DNA of 64,000 nucleotides from Pandoraea faecigallinarum (GCF_001029105.3 NZ_CP011807.3:186001-250000); one strand, 5' to 3'. Shown: positions 15,618-25,398, counted from the first letter of the stretch. Notes: a model not told the origin generated them from the sequence alone. Program-made: numbers and translations.

Positions 15618-16922
15618 CTAGCGGTGCATCAGCAACGGCTTTCGCAGGTCGTCTGCGAACGCGCCGATGACGTCGAGCTGGTGATTGGTGCCAACGAGTT
15701 GCGGGGCGCCGCTTAACCGGATGTCAGTGACGATTTCCTCCACGCTGAGATGTTCGTGGTTGCCGTGCGACATGGCGAGCGCCGTAACCAGTACCCCTGC
15801 GATGCCTTCCGGGTCGTCGAAGACGATGACCGGGCATCCGGCAGGCGGCATGCCCGCACCGCTCGCGCCGTTTGTGTTGCCGGTGCTCCCCACGCCGCCC
15901 ACGCCGCCCACGCCGCCCGGATCGTCCGGCAGGGGCATCTGCCGCAACGCGTTCTCGATGAACTGCAACGTCTGCGTCACGTACAGCCGGTCGGACGAGA
16001 TGTCCGGCGCCTGCCGGTAAGGCGCATGCAGCACCGAGAAAGTGACCTCGGTCTGCGCCGAGCGAAGCGACGTGCAGTACATGCTGAAGTCGGTCACGAA
16101 GGTCGCGGCCGTACTGGTCGTGACGTGACGCCGGCGCAGACGGATGGCGCCATCGTGCCGCTCGGCGCCGTGCGGCTCGCACTGAGGCGTGACGTGCACG
16201 ACCACCGCAGGGCGTAGCCGCATCAGCAGCGCGAGGAAGGCTTCGATGGCACCGTCTTGCGGTGTCTGGCAGAGCACCGCGAGCGGTTGCCGGTCGACGA
16301 GAATGACGCTTGCAGGAAGCAGCGCGCCGTCGTGCCCGCGCAAGGCCGTCTGGCGTGCGACCCAGAGCTTGGACTCGCGGCTCGTCGGCAATTCGCGGTG
16401 GTAGTGATCGCGGTACGACGCATTGCGCTCCGTGATCAGCTTGTAATGTCCGACGACGTTCTGCGCGGAACCCATGCGTTGTTTGAGTTCGCACAGCGCG
16501 TCTTGCGGCCGGCTGCGCTCGAAGAGGTCGATGACGCACGCCTCCGGGTTGCCGCGCCAGTCGAGTTGACGCCGGATGCCTTGCAGGACCCGGTGCCTGA
16601 CGTCTGCCGACGCGTTACGCAGCAACCAGACGATGACGAAGGGCTGGTCGAGCCGCATGGAGCGAACCCCCGGGCGCGACGATTCCGGCCCTCGGGCCGG
16701 TGAGGCCGGATGCGACGCGAGCGCCATGTCACGCGCGCGGCGCCACAAATGCGGGTGCCGGAAGGCACTCCATCCGATGAGCAGAACGAGATAGCCGTCG
16801 CGGGTGACACCGACTGTCGCGCGGGCCGGATCGACGGCGTGCTGGCAGATCAGACGATGGAGCTGTTCGGCTTCCTGATTGGTCATGGTGGCGGCGTTGA
16901 TCTGGGTATGGATCGATGCCAT
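15618..16922 (-). CDS. YopH-like pseudophosphatase effector 1 with YopH-N-like domain
   Basis: A 434-residue protein; ATG 16922 is chosen because GGGAGG lies upstream, while ATGs at 17006 and 17189 lack a ribosome site. Residues ~10-75 (TNQEAEQLHRLICQH, then VGVTRDGYLVLLIG) resemble the YopH N-terminal targeting domain. Residues ~145-434 align with the YopH phosphatase domain, including QLDVIGAF near the end and LSVEEIV against YopH LSVEDMV. The WPD aspartate is kept (P306-D307). The P-loop aligns without gaps to PVIHCRAGVGRT but reads PVIVFDDPEGIA: catalytic Cys is F368 and the Arg is I374. A Gly/Val repeat insert precedes it, at the place where YopH also has an insert. Probably a catalytically dead, secreted binding protein. 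Confidence 0.75.
   Translation of the reverse strand: MASIHTQINAATMTNQEAEQLHRLICQHAVDPARATVGVTRDGYLVLLIGWSAFRHPHLWRRARDMALASHPASPARGPESSRPGVRSMRLDQPFVIVWLLRNASADVRHRVLQGIRRQLDWRGNPEACVIDLFERSRPQDALCELKQRMGSAQNVVGHYKLITERNASYRDHYHRELPTSRESKLWVARQTALRGHDGALLPASVILVDRQPLAVLCQTPQDGAIEAFLALLMRLRPAVVVHVTPQCEPHGAERHDGAIRLRRRHVTTSTAATFVTDFSMYCTSLRSAQTEVTFSVLHAPYRQAPDISSDRLYVTQTLQFIENALRQMPLPDDPGGVGGVGGVGSTGNTNGASGAGMPPAGCPVIVFDDPEGIAGVLVTALAMSHGNHEHLSVEEIVTDIRLSGAPQLVGTNHQLDVIGAFADDLRKPLLMHR
15891..15917 (-). repeat. Three 9-bp repeats encoding a Gly-Gly-Val linker
   Basis: Three perfect copies of CACGCCGCC on the plus strand encode repeated Gly-Val-Gly inside pseudophosphatase 1, in the loop just before the degenerate P-loop. 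Being in units of nine, copy changes would lengthen or shorten the linker without breaking the frame. Confidence 0.8.
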
Positions 16923-17069
16923 GCGTTGAAATGCCTCCCGAATCCGGAACGTTCGAGAGGCAATGGTCAGGTCCGGGGCAGGAAGCCGCTTGCAGGTTTG
17001 GCTCATCGTATACGCCGGGTGCCCCACGGGACGCTGCCGCCGGCGCCGGGCAATGGGCGAAGGCCCTTC

Positions 17070-17103
17070 GGCGCCCCGGCGCTCCCGGCGCTCCCGGCGC
17101 GCC
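17070..17103. repeat. 9-bp GC-rich tandem repeat upstream of pseudophosphatase 1
   Basis: Two exact copies of GGCGCTCCC (17078-17095), flanked by a degenerate copy on each side. It lies in the non-coding gap before the start at 16922 and near a second 8-bp repeat. Confidence 0.6.
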
Positions 17104-17126
17104 GATGCGACGCTGCCAACGCGCAT

Positions 17127-17166
17127 AGGCGTACAGGCGTACAGGCGCACAGGCGTACAGGCGTAC
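17127..17166. repeat. Five tandem copies of an 8-bp unit
   Basis: AGGCGTAC is repeated five times head to tail; the third copy differs by one base (AGGCGCAC). It lies in the gap between the proline-rich effector gene and pseudophosphatase 1, about 205 bases before the start of the latter. A non-triplet unit outside a gene would change spacing or leader length if copy number varied. Confidence 0.9.
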
Positions 17167-17219
17167 GAACCGAAGGCGCGAGCGGCCACGCGCCATACGC
17201 GCGGCCGTCGACGCGGGAC

Positions 17220-18020
17220 CTAACGGTCCCGATTGGTCAGCAGGGTACGAATCAACGCAGACGTGCCGGGGCCGGCACGCGTCAGATCATCGATGAACGC
17301 CGGATGCGCGCGGGTGCGGGGCGCCGCTTGCGGGGCGCCCGACGCGAATGTGCGGGGCGGTTTCGGCGGCGGCACGGTTCGCGGTTTCGGTATCGGCGCT
17401 GGCTGCACCACGGCGTCGGGCATTGGGTCCGGTCCGCCTTGCGCGTGTCCGAAATCGCCATGGATGCCCGAGTCCGTGTCGGAGTCGGGCGTTGGCGCGA
17501 CGTTCGCGGCCTCAGCGCCCGCGCTGCCGGGCCGCAACCTTACCAGTTCGGCGATCTCCATGGGTGGCCGCGTTGTCATCGGTACGGGCGGCTGCGAAGC
17601 CGGCGACGACAATCCCAATTTCGTTCGCGCCTTTGCGATGACGCTCCTGTACGGCGAACCCGATGAACGCTCCGCCGCAGGCCGGCCGGCGACGTCTGCC
17701 AATGTGTTCGACGTCCGCATTCGCTTGATGAGCGTGTCGACGGCCTGCGTGCCCATTCGGAGATCCTTGAATTTGAGCGTCGAGAGAAGCGACGGTCTGG
17801 CCCCGGAAGACAAGCCGTTGGCCTTCATGAACTTGTCGGCGCGGTGGCATTGCCGCAGGTGCAAGAGGAATTCCTTTCCCTTGAAGACGACGAGCTGACC
17901 GCGATCGTTGATGCCGATACGGCCCTTCTCGATGTAGGCGCCGCTCTCCGGCGTGTGCAACCTGTCGAGTGTCGCGAACGAATTTTGCGCCACTGATTGC
18001 AATGAAATACTCATGGTCAT
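17220..18020 (-). CDS. Proline-rich putative type III effector with SH3-ligand motif
   Basis: A 266-residue protein starting at ATG 18020 (AGGAG ten bases upstream; a second in-frame ATG lies at 18014). The polar N-terminus (MTMSISLQSVAQNSF) suits a secretion signal. Residues ~30-65 (RIGINDRGQLVVFKGKEFLL) weakly resemble the YopH-N-like part of the neighbouring pseudophosphatase. A helical part follows to about 110. The C-terminal half is disordered and proline-rich, with PIPKPRTVPPPKPPRT near residue 215; PPKPPR fits the class II SH3 ligand PxxPxR. No enzyme motif was seen. It is the first gene of the minus-strand cassette. Confidence 0.65.
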   Translation of the reverse strand: MTMSISLQSVAQNSFATLDRLHTPESGAYIEKGRIGINDRGQLVVFKGKEFLLHLRQCHRADKFMKANGLSSGARPSLLSTLKFKDLRMGTQAVDTLIKRMRTSNTLADVAGRPAAERSSGSPYRSVIAKARTKLGLSSPASQPPVPMTTRPPMEIAELVRLRPGSAGAEAANVAPTPDSDTDSGIHGDFGHAQGGPDPMPDAVVQPAPIPKPRTVPPPKPPRTFASGAPQAAPRTRAHPAFIDDLTRAGPGTSALIRTLLTNRDR

Positions 18021-18303
18021 AGCGATGATTCTCCTTCCATTGACTCCGTCGGACCCGATGCGCCTCGTCCTTCGGCATCGAGGTCAACCGCTGGAGCAAC
18101 GCCGTCCGGGTGAGCGCAGGTGCTCATCGCGAAGCGTCTTCCCCGGTGTCGTGCATCACGCCTGCCGGACTACGTCTCGCGCGCGAGGCCACAAACTCGG
18201 CGTATGCACACGGGTTTCGATCAAGCCTCGTTTGTATCGGATCGAGACTAGGCAGAATCCTATGTTTCGCTCATGGAAATCGAGGAGTACCTCGTCTGAA
18301 TGC
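18021..18303. other. Intergenic region before the effector cassette
   Basis: With the adjoining terminator this gap of about 350 bases separates the effector cassette from the mre operon. It should hold the minus-strand promoter of the cassette next to the AGGAG at 18031-18035. I see no recognisable promoter hexamers, no repeat, and no convincing gene; the open frames here lack ribosome sites and coding character. Confidence 0.5.
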
Positions 18304-18332
18304 AAAAACGGCAGGGCGATGGCCCTGCCGTT
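18304..18332 (-). terminator. Rho-independent terminator of the mre-mrd-rodA operon
   Basis: A perfect 11-bp stem (AACGGCAGGGC with its complement, loop of four) is followed by five T residues when read on the minus strand. It lies 38 bases after the rodA stop. Confidence 0.95.
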
Positions 18333-18370
18333 ATGCTGGCGTTGCGTGCGCAAAGCGGTGTGTTCGGCGG

Positions 18371-19522
18371 CTAACTCTGCATCAGCCGCTTCTCGCGCGC
18401 CACGCTCATCAGAATGCCGACGCCGAGGCCGAGCGTCACCAGTGCGGTGCCCCCGTAGCTCATGAACGGTAGCGGCACGCCGACCACCGGCAAAATACCG
18501 CTCACCATGCCCATGTTCACGAAGGCGTAAGTGAAGAAGATCATCGTGACGGCGCCCGCAAGCAACCGGCCGAACAGCGTCGCACCGCTTGCGGCGATCA
18601 TCAGCCCGCGTGCGACGAGCAGCAGATACAGCACGATCAGCACGCCCTCGCCGATCAGACCGAATTCTTCCGCGAACACGGCGAAGATGAAGTCGGTGTG
18701 CTTTTCCGGAATGAATTCGAGGTGAGCCTGCGTGCCCTTGAGCCACCCCTTGCCGGTCGTGCCGCCCGAGCCGATGGCGATGACCGACTGGATCGTGTGG
18801 AAGCCCTTGCCGAGCGGGTCGGACGTGGGGTCGAGCAGCGTGCATACACGGTGCTTCTGGTAGTCGTGCAGGATGTGCCATTCGACATCCGGCTGACAGA
18901 TCTTGTCTTCGAGTGCGAGGATCGTGCCGATGCCGACCACCCCGGCGATCAGTACCGGAAGAATCAGCTTCCACGACAAGCCGGCCAGATAGATGACGTA
19001 GAGACCGGCAGCGGCCACGAGCAGGCCTGTGCCCAGATCGGGCTGCTTCGCGATCAGACCGACGGGTACGCCGAGCAGGGCGAGGGCGGCCAGATAGTCG
19101 AACCAGCGAATGTTGCCTTCGCGCTTCTGGAAGTACCACGCGAGCATGAGCGGCATGGCGATCTTCATGATTTCGGACGGCTGGATCACCATGCCGACGT
19201 TAAGCCACCGCTTCGCCCCCTTCTTCGTCAGGCCGAACATCGCCACCGCAATGAGCAGCGCGACGCCCGCCGTATAGAGCGGGACCGCGAACTTCATCAG
19301 GGTCTGTGTCGGCAACATGGCCAGCACCCACATCAGGACGAACGTGAGCACGATGTTGCGAATCTGGTCTTCCACGCGTCCCGGCACGTCGATGCTGGCG
19401 CTGTAGAGCGTGACCAGCCCCACGCACAGCAGCAGGAACACGATCAGCGCGAGCGGCTTGTCGAAGGCGGCGAACAGGCGCTTGACCTGTTCTTTCCACG
19501 TATGTTTGTCGAGCGCCATCAT
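18371..19522 (-). CDS. rodA: Rod-shape SEDS glycosyltransferase RodA
   Basis: A 383-residue polytopic inner-membrane protein that polymerises lipid II for lateral wall growth with PBP2. SEDS hallmarks are present: GAKRWLNVGMVIQPSEIMKI, KQPDLGTG, and the late FAVFAEEFGLIGE and PFMSYGGTALV. ATG 19522 is chosen because AAGGAGA lies seven bases upstream and it overlaps the mrdA stop by four bases; the much longer upstream frame is a shadow within mrdA. Length matches the family (about 370-385). It is the last gene of the operon and is followed by the terminator. Confidence 0.97.
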   Translation of the reverse strand: MMALDKHTWKEQVKRLFAAFDKPLALIVFLLLCVGLVTLYSASIDVPGRVEDQIRNIVLTFVLMWVLAMLPTQTLMKFAVPLYTAGVALLIAVAMFGLTKKGAKRWLNVGMVIQPSEIMKIAMPLMLAWYFQKREGNIRWFDYLAALALLGVPVGLIAKQPDLGTGLLVAAAGLYVIYLAGLSWKLILPVLIAGVVGIGTILALEDKICQPDVEWHILHDYQKHRVCTLLDPTSDPLGKGFHTIQSVIAIGSGGTTGKGWLKGTQAHLEFIPEKHTDFIFAVFAEEFGLIGEGVLIVLYLLLVARGLMIAASGATLFGRLLAGAVTMIFFTYAFVNMGMVSGILPVVGVPLPFMSYGGTALVTLGLGVGILMSVAREKRLMQS

Positions 19523-21789
19523 GGCGTTTCTCCTTGCGCGCCCTTCGCCTTGTGCGTGCTCTGCTCCTGAGCACGGATGGCGGCGCGATGGCGGGCTTCG
19601 TCGGCGACGGTCGGGCTGATGATGGCCGGTTTGTTCGGGGGCGGCGCCGGCTTCTGTGTTTCCGGCGCGGTGGCAGCGGACGCCTTGCCGTTCGGCGAAC
19701 GTGCAGCGCCCGTCACAGCCGTGGCCGCCGATGCCCCGGGAGCCACGCGGGAGACCGCCATCGTGGCCGTGGTGGCCGTCGCCAGGCGGTCCAGTTCGGC
19801 GGCGCTGGCAGGCGGCGCATCCGGCGCAGCAGAGACCGCCGCCGCGCTCGCCCCCGAAGCCGCAGCCTGCAATGCCGCCGCTTCGGCGGCGCGCTCCTTC
19901 GGCTCGGTGATGAGGTAATAATCGAGCAGGCTGCGCGCGACCGGGCCGGCCTGCGCGCCCCCCCAACCGGCGTTCTCGACGATCAGCGCAAGCGCGATCT
20001 TCGGATCGTCGGCCGGCGCGAAGGCGATGAACAGCGCGTGGTCGCGCTTGAACTCGGGAATCGCGTTGTGGTTGTACTTTTCGTTCTTGCCGAGCGAGTA
20101 CACCTGCGCCGTGCCGGTCTTGCCGCCTGCTTCATACGGGGCCCCGGCGAACGCCTGACGCCCCGTCCCTTCCTTGATGACGCCGACCATCGCGCGTTTC
20201 ACGAAGTCGATGTCCGCCTGCTTGTACGGCAGACGCGCGCTCTCGTGCGGCACGGTGAGCTGGCGCGAGTGCGAGACCGGGTCTTCGACAGCCTTCACCA
20301 GGTGTGGCTTCATCACCACGCCGTTGTTGGCCAGCGTGGCCGTTGCGTGCGCGAGTTGCAGGATCGTGAACGAGTTGTAGCCCTGACCGATCCCCAGGCT
20401 GATCGTCTCGCCGTCGTACCACTTCTGCTGCGCCGGCTTCTTGTAGGCTTTGCGCTTCCATTCGGTCGACGGCAGAATGCCGCGCGCCTCGCCTTCGATG
20501 TCGATGCCCGTCAACTGACCGAAACCGAGCGGCGCCATGAAATCGTGGATGGCGTTCACGCCGAGGTCGTGCGCGAGCATGTAGTAATACGTGTCGTTCG
20601 AAACCACGATCGAGCGGTACATGTCGATCCAGCCCTGACCGTTACGCACGTCGTTGCGGAAGGTATGGTTGCCCAGCGTAAACGAGCCCGTATCCTGGAA
20701 ACCCCAGTTCGTCGTGCGCTTGCCGAGTTCGAGGGCGGCGAGCGCCATGAACGGCTTGTACGTCGAGCCGATCGGGTAAGTGCCGCGCAGAGGGCGATTG
20801 AGCAGCGGCCGGTCGGGCGAGTTGTTCAGGGCGTCCCAGTTCTGCTGGTCGATGCCTTCGACGAACAGGTTCGGGTCGAAACTCGGCGCGGACACGAAGG
20901 CCAGGACGTCGCCCGTTTTCGGTTCGATGGCGACGACCGCGCCACGGCGTCCCGCAAAGGCTTGCTCGGCCACCTGCTGGAGCTTGATGTCGATGGACAA
21001 CACCAAATTGTCGCCCGGCGTCGCCGGCGTGCGCGAGATCGTGCGCACCGGACGCCCCCCGGCCGTCACTTCGATTTCCTCGAAACCGGTGATGCCGTGG
21101 AGCTGCGTCTCGTAACTCTGCTCCACGCCGATCTTGCCAATGTAGTCGGTGCCTTTGTAGTTGTTCACATCGCGGCGGATGTCGTACTTCGCGCTGTCGC
21201 TGTCGTTTTCTTCGCTCATCGCGTCGATTCGCTGACGGTCGCGTTGCGAAATCCGGCCAATGTAGCCGATCACATGCGCCGCCGTCTCGCCGAGCGGGTA
21301 TTGCCGGAACAGACGCGCGTGCACGTCCACGCCAGGGAAGCGGAATCGTTGCGCGGTGAAGCGGGCGACTTCCTCGTCGGTCAGCCGGGTGCGGATCGGC
21401 AGGCTCTCGAAGCTCTTGCTGTCGTCCATCAGCTTCTTGAAGCGGGCGCGGTCGCGCGGCGTGATTTCGATCACGTCTGACAGGTCGGTGACAAGGTCTT
21501 CGAGCGGACGACCGATCTTCGACGGCGTGATTTCCAGCGTGTAAGCGGAATAATTGCGTGCCAGCACCACGCCGTTGCGGTCCATGATGACGCCACGGTT
21601 GGGCACGATCGGCGCCAGCGACACGCGGTTCTCGTCGGCTTGCAGGGCGTACTGGTTATGACGGAAGACTTGCAGATAGACGAAACGCACCGCGAGCAGG
21701 CTGAAGCAGATCAGCACGAAAAGCGCGGCCGCCGTTACCCGCAGGTGGAACGTCTGTAGTTGTTGCTGGGGATTCTTGAACTCGGTCAT
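19519..21789 (-). CDS. mrdA: Penicillin-binding protein 2 (elongasome transpeptidase)
   Basis: A 756-residue monofunctional class B transpeptidase that cross-links peptidoglycan with RodA. It has one N-terminal membrane helix (ALFVLICFSLLAVRFVYLQV), a dimerisation domain, and the active-site motifs STYK at 342-345 (nucleophile S342), SND at 397-399 and KTG at 557-559. The enzyme proper ends near residue 630, like E. coli PBP2 (633). The remaining ~125 residues are an Ala/Pro/Thr-rich low-complexity tail ending in a basic stretch, an unusual extension. The stop overlaps the rodA start. Confidence 0.96.
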   Translation of the reverse strand: MTEFKNPQQQLQTFHLRVTAAALFVLICFSLLAVRFVYLQVFRHNQYALQADENRVSLAPIVPNRGVIMDRNGVVLARNYSAYTLEITPSKIGRPLEDLVTDLSDVIEITPRDRARFKKLMDDSKSFESLPIRTRLTDEEVARFTAQRFRFPGVDVHARLFRQYPLGETAAHVIGYIGRISQRDRQRIDAMSEENDSDSAKYDIRRDVNNYKGTDYIGKIGVEQSYETQLHGITGFEEIEVTAGGRPVRTISRTPATPGDNLVLSIDIKLQQVAEQAFAGRRGAVVAIEPKTGDVLAFVSAPSFDPNLFVEGIDQQNWDALNNSPDRPLLNRPLRGTYPIGSTYKPFMALAALELGKRTTNWGFQDTGSFTLGNHTFRNDVRNGQGWIDMYRSIVVSNDTYYYMLAHDLGVNAIHDFMAPLGFGQLTGIDIEGEARGILPSTEWKRKAYKKPAQQKWYDGETISLGIGQGYNSFTILQLAHATATLANNGVVMKPHLVKAVEDPVSHSRQLTVPHESARLPYKQADIDFVKRAMVGVIKEGTGRQAFAGAPYEAGGKTGTAQVYSLGKNEKYNHNAIPEFKRDHALFIAFAPADDPKIALALIVENAGWGGAQAGPVARSLLDYYLITEPKERAAEAAALQAAASGASAAAVSAAPDAPPASAAELDRLATATTATMAVSRVAPGASAATAVTGAARSPNGKASAATAPETQKPAPPPNKPAIISPTVADEARHRAAIRAQEQSTHKAKGAQGETP

Positions 21790-21831
21790 GCTTGGCGGGG
21801 CTCGTGGGTGCGAACTGGCGGGCAGGGCCCG

Positions 21832-22344
21832 TCAGATCGGACGCGTATCGTCGCGGTCGACGGCGCGTTTCTGGGGCGCCAGCAGCAGGATACTGATCAC
21901 CGGCCAGAGCAACGCTTCCACGAAGCTCGCGGCGAGCGGCCACCAGCCCGGAAAGGCGGCGCCGGTCGCCAGACGAATGATGAACGGCACCACGTGCGCG
22001 AGCAGCAGCAATGGCAGCACCGTGAGCGCCTGACCGAGCAGCGTGAAGAACAATACGCGGCGATGGATCATGATCGCACCATACGACAACAGCGTATAGG
22101 CGAGGGCGTGCTCGCCCAGCAGTCCGGCGTTGTGCACGTCCATGAGCAACCCGACGAGAAACGCTACGCCCATGCCGACCTTGCGTGGCTGGTGGATGTT
22201 CCAGAACATGAGCACCAGTGCGACGAAGTCGGGCATGGCGGGCGCATGGCCCCACGGCATCAGGTTCACCAGAAACGCCACCACGAGGCTGAGCGCGATG
22301 AAGTACGGATTGACCGGCAGCAGAATGTATTGCGGTCGTGACAT
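21832..22344 (-). CDS. mreD: Rod-shape determining membrane protein MreD
   Basis: A 170-residue integral membrane protein with about five or six helices, part of the MreBCD elongasome scaffold. Recognisable features are the N-terminal PYFIALSLVVAFLVNLMP, the family segment LVGLLMDVHNAGLLGEHALAY and a long hydrophobic C-terminal half. It lies nine bases after mreC and 42 before mrdA, in the conserved mreBCD-mrdA-rodA order. Identity rests on order plus the GLLMD-G-LGEHAL signature. Confidence 0.94.
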   Translation of the reverse strand: MSRPQYILLPVNPYFIALSLVVAFLVNLMPWGHAPAMPDFVALVLMFWNIHQPRKVGMGVAFLVGLLMDVHNAGLLGEHALAYTLLSYGAIMIHRRVLFFTLLGQALTVLPLLLLAHVVPFIIRLATGAAFPGWWPLAASFVEALLWPVISILLLAPQKRAVDRDDTRPI

Positions 22345-22353
22345 GTGAATTCC

Positions 22354-23322
22354 TCAATGACCCTTGCGGGCGCCCGGCGCGAGTTTCGGATCCGCGCGCG
22401 TGCCGCCTTTCGGTGCGGGCTTGCCGCCGCTGGCCGCCGGATCGGAGGCGCGTGCGAGATCGGCGGCGGCGTCCGGATGCAGCGCCAGCGGTGTGGTGTA
22501 TTGCAGCACCAGCACCTGACGCTGGCTGCGCAGGTTGGCCACCGGCTGACACAGAATGCGCGCGAACGCGGTGTCCGACACCCGGTCGACCTTGGTAATG
22601 CGTGCGACCGGCAGGCCGGCGGGGTAGACGCCGTCCAGACCGCTGGTGGCGATCTCGTCGCCGACCTTGACGTCTGCGGACAGCGGGATGAAGCGCAGGT
22701 CGAGCACGTCGCCTCGCAGTCCGCCGTAGATGACGCTGTGCACGCCGCTGCGGATCACTTGTACCGGCACGGCCTGTTCCTTGTCGGTGAGCAGCGTCAC
22801 TTCGCTTTGCAGCAGGAACACGCGCGAAACCTGCCCGAGCAACCCTTGCTCGGTGACGACGGGGGCGCCGAGTTTGACACCGTGTTTCGTGCCGCGATCG
22901 ATGACCACGCGCTGCGTGAACGGATCGCGCGTATCGTATTCGATTTCCGCGGGAATGCTCGGCACCGGCATGCGCTCGCGCAGGGCGAGCAACTGGCGCA
23001 GATGTTCGTTCTCGGCGACGAGCTGGTTGTTGCGCTGAGCCTGGACGGACAGTTCGAGATTACGCTCGCGCAGCGTGCCGTTTTCGGTCGTGAGTTGCGA
23101 TTCGGTCGAGAAGAATCTCGCCACGCCGAGAATGGCGTCGCGAGGCAACAGCATCATGCGCTGCACGGGATAGAGGGCGGTGCCGACGACGGCTCGCACC
23201 CGCTCCAGCGTGTTGTAGTGCGAGTCGACCACGAGCAGGCCGATGGCGAGCGCGACGAAACAGATCAGCCGGGCCAACGCCGACGGTCCCTGTTTGAACA
23301 GTGGCGGCGGACTGTACTGCAT
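22354..23322 (-). CDS. mreC: Rod-shape determining protein MreC
   Basis: A 322-residue inner-membrane protein with a periplasmic domain that activates PBP2/RodA. It shows a short cytoplasmic N-terminus, a membrane helix at about residues 18-36 (LICFVALAIGLLVVDS), a coiled coil at about 70-110 (ESQLTTENGTLRERNLELSV) and a beta-rich domain with VVTEQGLLGQVSRV and LRFIPLSADVKVGDEIATSGLDGVYPAG-type strands. The final ~30 residues are Ala/Pro/Lys-rich. It follows mreB after a 184-base gap and precedes mreD by nine bases. Confidence 0.96.
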   Translation of the reverse strand: MQYSPPPLFKQGPSALARLICFVALAIGLLVVDSHYNTLERVRAVVGTALYPVQRMMLLPRDAILGVARFFSTESQLTTENGTLRERNLELSVQAQRNNQLVAENEHLRQLLALRERMPVPSIPAEIEYDTRDPFTQRVVIDRGTKHGVKLGAPVVTEQGLLGQVSRVFLLQSEVTLLTDKEQAVPVQVIRSGVHSVIYGGLRGDVLDLRFIPLSADVKVGDEIATSGLDGVYPAGLPVARITKVDRVSDTAFARILCQPVANLRSQRQVLVLQYTTPLALHPDAAADLARASDPAASGGKPAPKGGTRADPKLAPGARKGH

Positions 23323-23506
23323 GGTGGGCCCTTCAGGGAAGCACGCGCAGCGAGATGCTGCGGTGCGCGAGTCGTGTCAGTCGGGCGCGACGAAGCGGCG
23401 TCATGCCTGTCTCCGTGCGCGAGATCGTGCTGCGCGGCCCGCCGTGCCGGGCGAGGTGTGCAAGGGATTGCCCCACCGCGCCGGACGACGAACCACGCAC
23501 GTTGGC

Positions 23507-25098
<1,592 letters not shown>

Positions 25099-25398
25099 AT
25101 GGCTTTGAATCACTCAGACGTCAAACGCATCGCCCATCTCGCGCGTCTCGAGCTGGCCGATGACGAGGCGGCTCACATGGAAAAGGAGCTCAACGGCTTC
25201 TTCGCGCTCGTCGAACAGATGCAGTCGGTCGACACGACGGGCGTTGCCCCGCTCGCGCACCCCATCGAACAAATTCAGGAGGTCGCGCAGCGTCTGCGCA
25301 CCGACGCCGTGACCGAGCTGGTCGACCGCGATGCGAATCAGCGTCCGGCGCCCGCCGTGCAGGATGGCCTCTATCTGGTGCCGAAGGTCATCGAGTGA
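25099..25398 (+). CDS. gatC: Asp-tRNA(Asn)/Glu-tRNA(Gln) amidotransferase subunit C
   Basis: A 99-residue small subunit that wraps around GatA and GatB and stabilises the GatCAB complex, which converts misacylated Glu-tRNA(Gln) or Asp-tRNA(Asn) to the correct form. Family pattern: [16 protein letters not shown] near the N-terminus, then [25 protein letters not shown], and a C-terminal [15 protein letters not shown] 25099 gives the standard length. Upstream ATGs at 25042 and 25054 add a non-conserved leader. First gene of gatCAB. Confidence 0.97.
   Translation: MALNHSDVKRIAHLARLELADDEAAHMEKELNGFFALVEQMQSVDTTGVAPLAHPIEQIQEVAQRLRTDAVTELVDRDANQRPAPAVQDGLYLVPKVIE

Noticed and set aside
15618..17189. 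Longer form of pseudophosphatase 1 starting at 17189 or 17006
   Set aside because: The extension reads through the 8-bp and 9-bp repeats as low-complexity Arg/Ala/Cys sequence and lacks a ribosome site; ATG 16922 has GGGAGG.
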